Shown piece after piece: positions 1 to 12,423 of a stretch of 64,000 nt of DNA. The DNA comes from Monosporascus cannonballus (lineage: Eukaryota > Ascomycota > Sordariomycetes > Xylariales): assembly GCA_004154925.1 (NCBI GenBank), contig QJNS01000111.1:1-64000 (forward strand), given 5' to 3'. The position numbers and the translations under genes are program-made. Below the pieces are notes generated by a model that ran no database searches, was not told the origin of the DNA, and saw only the letters and a program-made list of their open reading frames with translations. Numbering within the stretch: position 1 is the stretch's first letter; every line of letters starts with the position of its first letter.

Positions 1-89
<89 letters not shown>
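1..89. repeat. (TTA)n microsatellite at window edge
   Basis: An almost perfect run of TTA/ATT triplets fills the first ~89 bases and then passes into the 10-kb repeat copy 1. The matching place in copy 2 (about 12,540-12,570) has only a few ATT triplets, so the run expanded in copy 1 or was lost from copy 2. The true left end lies outside the window. Confidence 0.95.
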
Positions 90-3000
90 TTAATTTTAAT
101 TAAAATTTATTTAGTATTTTTAAATTATAACGTATATAATAATTATAACTTAAATCCATTATATTATAATTTTTTTAAAATAGGATAAATCCGAATTTTT
201 TTAATTTTACCAAATTATATTTTTAAAATAAAATATACGTACGTATACTTTAAATTTTTAATATTAATATAAAAAAACTAATATAATAATTAAAAATTCT
301 ATTTATAATTAAGTTTTTTACGATAATTTAAATTAAATTATTAATCCGATTATTTAAATTAATTAATTAATTAATATTTAAAAAAACCGAATATATAAAA
401 CATGACTAATATATAAAAATTAATAAAATTTTTAATTCCGATTAATTAAAACTCCATTATACGAAAATACCGTAATATATTATATGGAAAATTTATAATT
501 TTCGTAAAAAAATTTATATTACCTTAAATAAAAATTAATATTTTATAAAAGCATTTATTTTTAATTAATTTAAAAATTTTAATCAAATAATTATATATTT
601 TAAAAAAAGTTTAATTATATAATATAAAATAAAAAACGAAATAATTTTATAATAATAATAATCCAGATATTGATATATATATATTTTTTATAATCTTAAT
701 TATTATAATTAAAATAATTTCCAAAATTAATAACAATTATTTACCTTATTTATTAAATAAATTTTTATTATTTTCGGATTTATTACGGAATAATATCAAT
801 ATATTAAGAAAATTAAATACTTATAAAAATTATTATATGTTAAATAAAAATATAATTTATTTAAAAAATTTAAAATAATTATATTAATTTTTTTATAATT
901 ATATAATTTTAATTAAAATAAATTACGTTTTATAATTAAGTATTATAAGGTAATATCATATTTTAATACGATAATTTTAATATTTAAAATTCTATTTATA
1001 ATATAACGTTTTAATACGGTACCGTTATATAAAATATTATTATTACCTTTATTTATTATTATAATTATATCCTTAAAAAACTAAAATAATTTATATTCCG
1101 GCTTAATTAATATTATAAAATAAAATAATTTTATAAAATATTCTAATAATATTTAATACAGTTTAATATTTTTATTAATTTGTAATTAATATTATCCGTA
1201 TTTTATTTCTTATTTTTATTAATACGTTTTATAAATATAATAAATAAAAGTTTTTTAATTTTTCCAAATTAAAATATATTCCGTATAATAAATATTTTTG
1301 GATTTTATTAAATATAATTAACGAAAATAAAAGCAATATCGACGGTATTTATAATATTTATCAAAGAAATTTTAAAAAAATATGGATTTAAAAAAATAAT
1401 TTTATTAATTTTCGGAATGTTTTTATCTTATTTATGAAAATCAGAAAATAATTAATTATATTTAGAAAATATAGATTAATTAAGCCGAAATAATTAATTT
1501 ATATAAAAAAAATAATTATTATTTTTATTCTTATTTTATTTTATATATGAAAATTTTTTTATTTATATTTATACGTATTTATTAACTTAAAAATATAACC
1601 GGAATATATAAAATATAAATAATTTTAAAAACAAATTATTATTTTTTAAATAAAATAACATAATTATATTAAAAATTACCGAAATTTTATTTTTTCGAAT
1701 TTCTTATTTTTTATATGCATAATATTTATATATTTATATTATTTTTGTAAAAATTACGTATTCCATATAAATTATTGATATTAAATATATTTAATATATA
1801 TAGAATTTTCCGGAATAACTTAATTAAAAAATTTTATTCGAAAACCGAATTTACCGAATTTATAAAATATATATATTTTCAGTTAACTGTTACCGAATTT
1901 AAATTTATTATATATAAAATAATTTCTAAATATTTTGGTCGTATAGGATAAATAAGGAAAATATTACGGAATTTTATTTAAAACGTATAAATAAATAAGG
2001 ATTTTTCCGATAAAAACGTTTTATTATTATTTATTAATAATACGTTACTTAATAATATAAATTATTTAACGGATAATTCGTAAGTATTTTATTTTTTTTA
2101 TTCGGAAATATAACTTATTTATATTATTTTTTAAAATAATACGGTTTTAATTAAAAAATATCGAATAAAACCTTTTTATCGAATAATTATAAAACCGGAA
2201 ATATTTTTAATACGGCCGATATTCTATAAGGCGATAATTTTATTAATTTTCGTAAAAATAATAATTAATTATTAATTAATATTATTTTTATTAATAAAAA
2301 ATTTCGAAATTATTATTATTTTCTTTAAAAAACCTTAGTTTATTTATATTTTTCGTATATTATACGATATAACGACGTTAATTATATTAAACGATTAATA
2401 CCGATATTATTAATTTTTTATAAGGTTAATTAATTTAATTATGATAAAAAATATTTTACTTTAATTAGATATTATATTTTGCAGTATTAAATTAAATATT
2501 TATTGATGTAATTTTAATATTAAATTTAATTTTAATAAATTTTAACGAAAAAATATAAAAAATATTTAATCGAAAAAACAAATATTATAATTTATGGCTT
2601 ATTAATAAATTCCGCCGGTCGAAAAATAATATATATAATATTAATATTAATTTTTTTCGAAATTCGTTTTTAATTAAATACCGTATATCTTTATAACGCA
2701 AATTTTATATTCATTATATTTTTTTGCAAAATAAATATTACGTTATTCGGAATTTTCGTAACAAAATCTTTAAATATATTTATTTTTTATTTCGGAATTT
2801 TTAATTTATTAAAAAATATCTGTTTCGGATTTAAAAAAAAATAATTAGGATTCCGAAAATATTTTGGCCGTAAGCCATAAAATTATGGAAATTAAATTTA
2901 TTAATTTTAATAATATTATACCTATTATTAATATCATAAATAAATTGAATTAATTAAATACGGCAAAAAATAAAAATTAATTTGTAAATAATTTTAATAT

Positions 3001-6000
3001 AATTATCCGAAAAACTTTTAATATTAAATTTATTAAAGATAATTTGGTTCCGGATAACTATAATATTTTGCATACGGAAAAAAATTATAATTTTATAAAA
3101 TAAATTATTAGAATTTAATTAATAATTTTAATTAAGGCGGTCCGTTATTATTATCGTTATTATTAAATAAGTAAAATAAACATTTATTGGATAAAAATAA
3201 ATTGTTAATATAATTTTTTATTTTTTTAATTTTTTATATTTTTTTAAATAATATAACATTTATATTATAATTTTAATATTAATATGATTTTATTATTTAC
3301 GTAATCCTAATTAATTAATTTCGGAATCGTTTTATATATTATTATAATTATGTAATTATTATATTAATATAATTTATTTGCTTTTAATAATAAAATTATA
3401 AATAAAAAAATATTATTTTATAATACGGTACGTAATATAATTATTAACGAAATTAATATAAATAATTAAATTTATAATTTGTATGATTTTAATTAATTTT
3501 ATTTTATTTAAACGTTTTATTTTTCGTAAAATTATATAAACATATTATATTATTTATAGCTAAATAAAACGTATAATTTCGAGTTAACCCGTATATCCCG
3601 TTTATAATTAATTTATTAATTAATATCTTTAAATATTTTTTATAATTTTTTCTTTCCGTTTTACCTTTTTTATATGTTATTATAACTTATATATTAATAA
3701 CTTTTTTTACGTTTCTAAGTTTTAAAATTTTATTTATTTTAAGCGTAATATTTACGTTTAAATCTTTTTAAAAAAATTTATTCGGATTATATAATAATAT
3801 TAAATGTTTAAAGATTATATATAAATATTGTTTGCCGTATTTTTATACGTAATTTGTTTATTTATTACCCGTATAATTCCGTAAATTATAATATTCATAA
3901 AATAATTATATAATATATATTTCTTAATTAAGCGGCCTAGTTTATAAAATTATAAATTTTTTTATATCGTTTATATAATATTTAATTTATATAATTTTTC
4001 GTTAAATTACGAAAACCATAATTAATTAAAAATTTATAATTAATTTAATAATTTAATATCTTACAAAGCCGATATAATCCGTTATAACGTAAATTTTATT
4101 TTGCTGGTTATTATTATAGAAAATATTTTAAATTATATTATTAATATTTAATATTTATATAAATATTATATTTTTCCGTAATAAAAATTTTTATTTATAA
4201 TATAACCTTTTCGTAATATTAACAATTTTATAAATTTTTAATAATTATAACATTTTCTTAATTAATATATATTTATATTAATATTAAAACTTAAAATATT
4301 TTTTTTTAATTTGCCACCATATTAATATAACTTTATAATATATATTTAATATTTGGAATTAATTACGTATAATATGTATTTTCCGTGAAAAATATCTTAT
4401 ATTTTAAGATAATCAAATATTACTTAATTAATACGAAAATACTTCAATTAAAATTACGCCGTCGGTTTTATTTTTTTGTAAATTATTTTAATATTAATTC
4501 CGGTTATTTTTTAATTTAAAATTTTATTACTTGTTTTTAAATTTATTTTTTAAAGGCAAATTGTTTTTTAAAGATATTATTAACGAATTTAATTTCTTTA
4601 ATTAAGCAAATAAAGTTTTTTAAATTTATTCGGAATACATTATTAGAAGTTATAATAAAAATTACTTTTATTATATCGGCAAGGAATTTATTTACCCCTT
4701 ATAATATTACAAAATATATAAAAATATGTATTATAATATAAATTTCGAATATTAAATAAACGAAAAATTAATTAATAATTATTATATTATAAATAATATA
4801 ATAAATATTTAAAGTTATAAAAAATTTTAATTAAATAAATAATATTAATTATATATTAAATAATTATAATAATTATATTTTATATATATTGAATTAAAAA
4901 AATTTATAAATTATATTAGAAAAGTTATAACAAAATATAAATTTTATATAATTTGTATATAATTATTAAATTTTTCTTTATATATTATTATTTCGTTATG
5001 AAAAAATACCGTTAATTTCTTTATTTATATTTAATAACTTATATAAAGTTAATAATTTACATATTTATAATTTTATAATTTTAAAATTTATATATATTTT
5101 AATCTGAATTATATATATTATTTTAAAATATTTTTATAATTTATTAATTATTCGTAAATTTAATTTATATATTATAAATCTTTATATATTTTTTACTTAT
5201 ATTAATAATATATTAAATAACTATTTAATATACGAATTTTATTTTATTTACCATATTTTACATTTTTTATTTAGATTTTGAATTTTAATTAAGCCGAATT
5301 TATATCGGTAAACTTATAATATTATTATTATTTAATAAAATAAAATACGGTAATCGTATTCAGAAAATATATAATAATTTAACAAAAAATTAAAATATAC
5401 ATAAAAATCGTAACGGTATTAAGTTAACTTTCGATATAAATTATATTAATTACGGCGCCATTTTCTGTACTTTATTTTTTATTATATATATTGTTTTTTT
5501 AAACCTTGTTTCAGCCCATAAAATAAGCCTTCCTTAAGTTAAATAATTATTCGACATAATTTTAATATTATAAAATCTTTATAAAATAAATTTTATTGCT
5601 ATATATTAAAAAACGTAAATTATTTACCGTTATATATATATTAATATATATTTTATTTAAAATAACTTCGGAATAATATATAAAGAAAAATTTCGGGAGC
5701 TTAATTATATATATATATAACTTATAAAAAATTAATAAAAAATATATTTATATATTTTATTTAAAATAACTTCGGAATAAAATATAAATAAAAATTTCAG
5801 GACCTTAATTATATATATATATAACTTATAAAAAATTAATAAAAAATATATTTATATATTTTAAAAAATTTTAAATTTCGTTTTTACCAAATCCCAAATA
5901 AATTATTAAAGAATATATAACATGATTCGTTTTTTCCCTTATATTAAAATATAATAATAAAATTATCGATATAAATAATACGGATTATTAAATAATAAAA

Positions 6001-9000
6001 TTTTAAAATTGCAAAATAAACGTTTTTTATATTATAAATTTAACCGGCGTATATTTTCTAAAAATTTGTATAATTTAAGCCGTTAGTTATTTTCGCAACT
6101 TTATAATTTATAACGATTTACATAATATAAATAATATTAGAAATATAATAATCTTATAATTTTAATTAAGAAAAATATAAAACCGTAATATATTTTATAA
6201 TATATATTATATAAACGTTATTTTTATAATATTAAGCCAAAAAAATCCGTAATTATATATAATTAATTGCCGAATAAATAAGTTTATATAAAAATTAAAT
6301 CTTTAAATACCGTAATATATTTGGTGTTAATATTAAGGATTTCGGCGGTTATCCGGAATATCTAATTGTTATTATATTTATATGAGATTTTAATATAAAG
6401 GAATTCCTAGAACCAGTTAGAAAAAAAACAAAAAAATCCTTAAAACCAGCCGGGGATTTAATTACGTCGATAAAGGGAAAACGCGGCGAAAAAAAAAACT
6501 AAATCCGGCCGTTAACCTTTATTAAGGGAACCAAAAAGCCTTAATTCGAAAAAGAAATAATTATTAAAATCTTTAATAAAATAATAATAAGGTATACGGG
6601 CGGTTTCGAAAAATATTAATTAGGATTATACGTTAATAAATATTAATTTTAATTATAAAAAAATAACGTTGTAAAGCGTAATTAATAAACATTTATTATA
6701 AATCCGGAATTATAAATATGTTAAATTAATATTAAAAAAAGCGGACGTTAAAATAATTATATTAATAATAAGAAAATAACCTTTTTAATATTGACGAAAA
6801 ATTATCCATATTATTTATTTACCTACATAATCGATCTTTTACTTTAATTATTTAATCCGAATTAAGGTATTTTAAAGGTTAAAAAAATAAAAATATTTTA
6901 AAAATTAATACGATAAGTTCAAAAAAAAGGAAAATAAAATTTAAAAATTTTTAATTTAACGTTATAAATTAAAAATTATAAATTAAAATCATAATTTATT
7001 AATAATTACGATAAATTATAATTCGAATTACGTAATATAAAATTCCGTTAATTATTTTAACTAAAAAAATTTATTATATATTTATTATAACATATAACTA
7101 ATTCAAATTAAAAAAATTTAATATTCTATATAAAGTTTAACAAATTAAAAATTAATACAAATAATAAATTTAATAAGTAAATAATATATTAATAACTTTA
7201 ATTAATATTATATAAATATTTATAATTATTACGTTTTACGACCGTAATATTATGCCGAAACCGAATACGTTTTTTATTATCGGCCTTAATTAAAACCGGC
7301 AAAATTTCGTTTTTTATTTTTAATTTAATATTATAATTATTTTTTAATTTATTATTAATATTATAATTTAATAAGTATTATTTATTCTTAACGCGTAATT
7401 CCTTAATTTTGATAAAAATTATTATTTCGATTTTTTTTCCGATATATTATTTATAACGTTAGGCTGCGGATTATTACGTTTTAATAATGCCGGCAATTCC
7501 GATAACGATATAAAAATAAACAAATTGTACGAATATAAGTACAATAATAAAAGTAAGGCTGGGAAATTAAAAATATTTAAAAACGATAAATTTTATATTA
7601 ATGTTATAAATAAAAAAATAAAATAATTTTTTAATTAAAATTATTTAATATATTGCAAATTACGCGTATAAATATAAATATTATTGTAACCGAAATTATA
7701 ATTCCAAATCGCGAAAATATATAAATTATATGCCGATTTAATATTTAAATTATTAGAATTACCGTTAAACCGTTAATTATTAATTTAAACCGAATAATTA
7801 TATGCAATATATTTTAATTAAAACGGGGCGTAATTTAAAGTATTTTTTAATAATTTTTAATATATATTAAATTTATAACATAATAATAATCCGTAATTTA
7901 TATAAATTGGTTTGTAATATAAAAATATAATGCCATTATTTATAATTAAATAAATTTTGCCGTTTACAAAAAATTCCTTATGTTTTTTATAAAATCGAAA
8001 ATATAATTTTTTTATATATTATATATAATACAAAAAACAAGTAATTTTTTAAAATATTTTAATATTATTATTTATCGAAACCGGGAATTACCTTAATTAA
8101 TTTAATTATATTTTAAATTAAATATAAAATTTTAATTTCGTTTAATTTATTTAAGAATTTATTAAGCAAAAATTATTTAAATTTAATAAAAATAAATATT
8201 TATTTTGCCCTTTTATTATTAAACAGAAACGACCGCATAAAAAATAATTTATTCGCTTATCGTTTATATTAAGATTTTATTATTTCTTAAATAACCGCTT
8301 TTACCGAACCGGTTTTTAATTATTTTTACGTAAATATTTTCGAATTTAAAAACTTGGGTACATAAAAAAAATTGAGCATATATATATTATAATAAAATTT
8401 AACCGAAATTAAATTATTATAAATTTTTAAATATAATAATTTTATTTTTTAAAAATATATTAAAATTATTTTACATATATATTTGCTATTAAATAACGCG
8501 TATAATTAAGGCCTTATTTTTATCAGGTATTATAAATTAAAATTATTTTATTTCGAAAATTTACGGATAATATCTTAACCGGCCGAAAACTAAAATTTAA
8601 ATTTAATAATTATTTCGTTTTAATCGAAATTATTTGCGATAAATTACGTATTATTTTTTATTATCCGAATTCGTTATATTATTTTTTATTACGATTTTTA
8701 TATTTTTATAGGTAATACGGTTTTTAATTTATTAGGCCTAAATTATTTTTATTATTTTAATTTTTTAAAAAATAAATAACTTAATTTTATATTTATTAAA
8801 TACTTAATAAAATATAAATAATATAACTTATTTATAATTAATTATATTTAATCGTTTATAATTACAAATTATTTAATTAAATTGTTATCATATATTTTTA
8901 ATCGAAAAACTTTATAATATATTTTATTATATTATTTAATTAATAATTAAAATATTTATATTTAATTTAAAAGCAATAATAAATACGGTAATGCGGATAA

Positions 9001-10510
9001 AATTATTTAATTATTTTAAGTTATTATATACGTAAATTTAATTCCCGTAAATATTTCGGAATTAAAAAATTTAATAACTTTTTTTATAATTTTTAATAAA
9101 TATTTTTAATTTATTATAATTTTAATTAAGTAATTACGAATATTTATAATTTTCGCTTTATTATTAATATAAATAATAATTTTAATAATAAAACGTAAAT
9201 TATTAAGTTAAATTTAAAAAAAATTTGTTTAATAATCCGAATATATTAATTATTAAAAAATTTAAATATTTTTAATTCGAACGTTAATTTTTAAATATAA
9301 GGAAAATAATAATATTAATTTCGGAACGGTAAATATTAAATTACCGGATTTCCGTTTTATAATTATATTTAATTAAATTGTTAATTTAACGAAAATTGTT
9401 ATATTTTGTAATTTTTTTATAATATTATTAATAATTATTATATATATATATTAATATATATAAATAAGGAAAATAAAATGTAAGTTATAAATATTAATAT
9501 ATTTAAACCGGAAAAATTTTTATTTTAATAATAAATATATTTCGTTAATAATAATTAAATTATATTATTATTTAAATATAAAATTTAATATAATACATTA
9601 AAATTAATTATTCGATATTTATTTAAAATTAAAAATAATATAATTATATTTTCCGGCGGTTATATGGTCAAATATTTTTAAATTAAAATTTTTTATATTT
9701 ACGAATATTAAAATAAAAATAAAATATAAAAATATTAATATAAAAATTAATTATTTTTTTGGAATTTAATTAATAATATAACTTAGATAAAAATTAAATC
9801 GGATATTAACGAAAAGGTTTAAATAATTAAGAATTTTTAAAAATTTATTTTAATAACCAAAAAAATATTAAGTTTTTCGAAAATTTAATTATATATTATA
9901 TCGATTTAAATTTTTTCGTAAAATACGGCCTTATTCGTTAAATATAATATTTAATATAAGGCGAATAAATTAACAGCGTAAAATTTTTGAAAAATTATTA
10001 ATTATATATATAATATTAATATATAAGTTAATTACGTTTATATTGGCAAAAAACCGGTAAAAATATTAAATAAAAATAAACTTTTTATTTTAAAAAGTTA
10101 AATATTTAAAGATTTAAAGTATTTATTTTAAATTTTCGAATATATTATTTATATTCAATTAATTTTAAAAAAGTATATTTCGGAATTTATTACGGATAAT
10201 TTTAAGTTTTATATATTATTATTTTGGCTTATAAAATTATGTTATTATTATGCTGGCTTAAAAAAATAAAAAATTATAATATATATTAATTAAAAATTTA
10301 AGCCATTTTTTATTATAATAATTTTTATTTTATATTAATTAAAATTATTATTATATTAAAAAATAAAAATTTAAATTTTTATATTAAATTATATAAGTTA
10401 AAATATTAGGAATTTTATAATTAATATATATTAACAAAATTAATATTAATAATTTTTGCGAATTTATATAGGAACGTATTAAATGGAACGAAAAAATTAT
10501 AATTTGTTAT
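90..10510. mobile_element. RIP-decayed ~10-kb repeat, copy 1
   Basis: This block aligns colinearly in direct orientation with 12,565-22,345; for example the segment near 110 matches that near 12,590, 2,591 matches 14,684, 6,341 matches 18,350 and 10,250 matches 22,080. Differences are mainly C/T and G/A changes plus a few indels. Copy 1 has extra sequence relative to copy 2 near 770-1,060, 1,410-1,520 and 9,080-9,230. No LTR, reverse transcriptase, integrase, transposase or helicase motif could be recognised in any frame, and stops are dense everywhere. The class is unknown: a large DNA transposon or a segmental duplication of once-coding DNA are both possible. It contains no intact gene. Copies end together at about 10,686 and 22,524, right after a family A element. 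Confidence 0.8.
5661..5868. repeat. Local 104-bp tandem duplication inside copy 1
   Basis: A unit beginning AATAACTTCGGAATA at 5,661 is repeated from 5,765, including a run of TA dinucleotides and the following ACTTATAAAAAATTAATAAA. Copy 2 has a single version at about 17,780-17,870, so the duplication happened in copy 1 after the two copies separated, or one unit was lost from copy 2. Confidence 0.85.
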
Positions 10511-10677
10511 TAGGCCTTATTTTGGAAATTTTCTTATTTTTGTAAATATTATTCTTAGAGGAATTTAATTAATATATTGGACCTTTAACAAATATTTCTT
10601 GATCAAAAGTTATAGCTGTAATTACGGCTGCTGCGCCGCAGGCGTAGCCACAACCTCCAAAATGGGGTCCTGATCAC
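10511..10677. mobile_element. Small inverted-repeat element, family A (A1)
   Basis: Left end AGGCCTTATTTTGGA and right end CTCCAAAATGGGGTCCTGATC are inverted partners. Just inside the right end is a GC-rich stretch with CTGCTGCGCCGCAGGCG. The same arrangement stands at 22,346-22,513 beside copy 2, so A1 was already part of, or inserted in, the 10-kb repeat before duplication. The left end shows C-to-T decay while the right end is better preserved. MITE-like by structure; no coding capacity. No clear target duplication was seen. Confidence 0.7.
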
Positions 10678-10719
10678 GATGAGGCAATTTCTGCAGACCG
10701 TGGCTCGTTGGGTTATGAC

Positions 10720-11077
10720 AGCGACGTTATGCACAAAATCAAAAGATCAGCAATTCCAAACCCCAATTAGGGTTTGGACACCCTAATCCACCTTATAAGG
10801 ACTAACTGTGCATATTATCATAACTATCCCCCCCTTTTTAATAATGTCGTCCCGCCTTTAAGGCTGGATAAGGTATCGAACGCCTAAGGCTTTACTGCGC
10901 CCTATAAGCACATAGCGCGGTCGGACCTTTCGCGCTAACCACACGCCGAACGTTAGCGGTTAAAATCTTTTCGGTCTGCCTTAGCGTGCAGCCGCCCCTA
11001 TAAGGATCGAACCCTGCCTCAGATATGTCGCCGAAATGGCGCCGAACTGGCTGATATACCCAATTGGAGTTTGGAAT
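10720..11077. mobile_element. Inverted-repeat element, family D (D1), GC-richer island
   Basis: ATTCCAAACCCCAATTAGGG at 10,753 and CCAATTGGAGTTTGGAAT near 11,060-11,077 are inverted partners enclosing about 325 bp. The left part (10,720-10,818) matches 23,755-23,852, where the right half is missing. The interior 10,845-11,060 is the most GC-rich part of the window and shows no transition decay, unlike the 10-kb copies on either side. It carries the ORF described at 10,892-11,101. A short DNA transposon or MITE is the best reading; the terminal boundaries are approximate. Confidence 0.55.
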
Positions 11078-11101
11078 AATTGTAAGATAAGCTTGCCTCA
11101 T
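10892..11101 (-). CDS. Hypothetical 69-codon ORF inside element D1
   Basis: The ORF opens with ATG at 11,101-11,099 and reads leftward to a TAA. It is charged and soluble-looking (many R, G, T; segment FGDISEAGFDPYRGGC near residue 23), with no membrane segment, unlike the Phe/Ile/Tyr/Lys/Asn-rich translations of the rest of the window. Its first codons overlap the right inverted repeat of D1, and no recognised domain or ribosome or splice context supports expression. It may be a fragment of a former transposon or host gene that escaped RIP because it is short, or a chance ORF in GC-rich DNA. Function unknown. Confidence 0.25.
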   Translation of the reverse strand: MRQAYLTIIPNSNWVYQPVRRHFGDISEAGFDPYRGGCTLRQTEKILTANVRRVVSAKGPTALCAYRAQ

Positions 11102-11104
11102 TAG

Positions 11105-11234
11105 AATCAGGCCCTATTTTGGAGGTTGCGGCTGCGCCTACGGCGCAGCTGTGGCTAAGTAGCTTTTAGTACCACGCTAACCAAATTTGGAAATCCCCAC
11201 AAAAAATAACAAATCCTCTAAAATAAGGCCTAAT
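11105..11234. mobile_element. Small inverted-repeat element, family A (A2)
   Basis: ATCAGGCCCTATTTTGGAGG at 11,105 and CCTCTAAAATAAGGCCTAAT at 11,214 form imperfect inverted ends of a ~130-bp unit. The inner side of the left end carries the family's GC-rich block (GCGGCTGCGCCTACGGCGCAGC). Relative to A1 the unit lies in inverted orientation. Confidence 0.75.
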
Positions 11235-11467
11235 AGCAAGTTATAATTTTTTTAGCTCCGTTTAGTACGTTTTCATATAAATTTTTCAAAAATTACTTTG
11301 AAAACTTATAAATAAAATAATAATAAAAAATAATAGAAAAATATCAAAATTTATTATTATATATAATATTAAAACAGCTTTTAAACGATATATATAATTT
11401 TAATTCGGGGTTAAATTCATAAAGATATAAAAAAAATAAAAATTTTGAATTAGTATATATTTTCTAA
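11235..11467. repeat. Terminal fragment of the 10-kb repeat, inverted, unit 1
   Basis: After A2 the sequence is the reverse complement of the right-hand end of the 10-kb repeat (about 10,440-10,510) for roughly 80 bp, then continues with DNA shared only with 11,751-11,986. The two fragments, each followed by a family B element, form a direct tandem repeat of about 515 bp. Unit 1 is more transition-damaged than unit 2. Confidence 0.65.
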
Positions 11468-11614
11468 CCGGAACGCCCTTATAGTTGCGATAACGCGATT
11501 ACCATATATAACATTTTGCTATGGGCCTTCCAAAGGTAATTCAGTATGGGAAAAGCCCGTTTGGCTATGTTTTTATCCGTACGGGTTATAGTTGTTGTAT
11601 TGCAGTTATAAATT
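11468..11614. mobile_element. Small inverted-repeat element, family B (B1)
   Basis: It starts CCGGAACGCCCTTATAGTTG and ends in a decayed inverted partner (TATTGCAGTTATAAATTACC). The interior aligns with B2 at 11,987-12,141, which keeps both ends. The ~150-bp size and long inverted ends fit a MITE; no coding capacity. Confidence 0.7.
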
Positions 11615-11623
11615 ACCTCACTA

Positions 11624-11752
11624 AAATCAGGCGCTATTTTGGAGGTTATGGCTGCGCCTGCGGCGCAGCTGTGGCTAGAGTTTTGTACCCTAGGTATCGA
11701 CCCATAAAAAGGACCCATAAAAGCACAAAACCTCCAAAATAGGGCCTGATAA
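11624..11752. mobile_element. Small inverted-repeat element, family A (A3)
   Basis: ATCAGGCGCTATTTTGGAGG and CCTCCAAAATAGGGCCTGAT are near-perfect inverted ends of a ~129-bp unit, the best-preserved family A copy here. It sits between B1 and the second inverted terminal fragment of the 10-kb repeat. Confidence 0.8.
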
Positions 11753-11986
11753 CAAGTTGTGATTTTTTCGTTCCGTTTTCCCTTATCCTATATAAATTTT
11801 TAAAAATTTATTTTGGAAATTCGTAAATATAATAGCAACAAAAATTATTAGAAAATAACCAAAAATATCGTTATATATAATTTTAAAAACGCTATTTAAC
11901 CGTATATCAAACTTTCTAATCGGGGCTAATTTGGCGGAGATATTAAAGATTAAAGACAAAATTTCCGTTTTCCGCAGCCCTTCCAT
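11751..11986. repeat. Terminal fragment of the 10-kb repeat, inverted, unit 2
   Basis: This repeats 11,235-11,467 in the same orientation with fewer transitions. Its first ~80 bp are the reverse complement of the right terminus of the 10-kb copies (GAACGAAAAAATTATAATTT at 10,495 versus GTGATTTTTTCGTTC here). It could be the left terminal inverted repeat of the element whose right end lies at 22,345, with family B and C elements inserted just inside. Confidence 0.6.
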
Positions 11987-12141
11987 CCGGAACGCCCTTA
12001 TGGCTGCGATAGCATAACCACCGTATATAACATTTTGCCATGGGCCTTCCAAGGGTAATTCAATATGGGAGAAGCCCGTCCAGCTATGTTTTTGCCTGTA
12101 CGGGTTATGGTTGTTGCGTCGCAGCCATGAGGGCGTTTCGG
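11987..12141. mobile_element. Small inverted-repeat element, family B (B2), best copy
   Basis: TCCGGAACGCCCTTATGGCT at the left and AGCCATGAGGGCGTTTCGG at the right are clear inverted ends; the pairing continues inward through GCTGCGA and ATAACCACCGT / ACGGGTTATGGTTGT for about 40 bp. Total length is ~155 bp with little transition damage, consistent with an element too short for RIP. No ORF. Confidence 0.85.
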
Positions 12142-12151
12142 TTAATCAAGC

Positions 12152-12300
12152 CCGGAACCTTCTTATGGCTGCGACATAACAACCATAGCCCGTACGGCCG
12201 AAAAAATTAAGATACGGGCTTTCCCCATATAAAGTATACCTAGGACGCCCGGTGCACGATGATGCGACCGGTAGTTATGCTGTCGCGGCCATAAGTTACC
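12152..12300. mobile_element. Small inverted-repeat element, family B (B3)
   Basis: It begins CCGGAACCTTCTTATGGCTG and ends TGTCGCGGCCATAAGTTACC, and runs in the opposite orientation to B2. The central part has diverged from B2 (CTAGGACGCCCGGTGCACG) and matches B4 at 22,921 more closely, so B2 and B3 represent two subfamilies. Confidence 0.75.
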
Positions 12301-12423
12301 TCAGCTAGCTCAGGCCTCCCAGGCTCGTTTTCCCAATTTCTTCAAAGTCACTCAAGTACCGCTCCACAACATTAAATATTAACCAATCAAATCCCAAATC
12401 CCCGTAACAAATTAGCAAAGCTT
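12299..12423. mobile_element. Small inverted-repeat element, family C (C1)
   Basis: It begins CCTCAGCTAGCTCAGGCCTC and reaches CCCCGTAACAAATTAGCAAA. Its reverse complement aligns over its length with C3 at 23,612-23,735 (shared GTTACGGGGATT and TTTGATTGGTTAA cores). It directly abuts B3, sharing the CCTCAG junction seen also between C2 and B elements. Confidence 0.7.

Noticed and set aside
10753..10790. TTAGGG/CCCTAA words suggesting telomeric repeats
   Set aside because: Single occurrences inside the inverted repeats of D1 and D2, no tandem array; no evidence for a chromosome end.
10995..11060. GGATCGAACCC resembling a tRNA T-loop
   Set aside because: No acceptor stem, D-arm or anticodon arm of the right spacing could be drawn around it.
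11521..11742. 73-codon plus-strand ORF and the overlapping 79-codon minus-strand ORF (11,479-11,718)
   Set aside because: Both run straight through B1 and A3 inverted ends, overlap each other on opposite strands, and follow repeat structure; taken as chance reading of short inverted-repeat elements.
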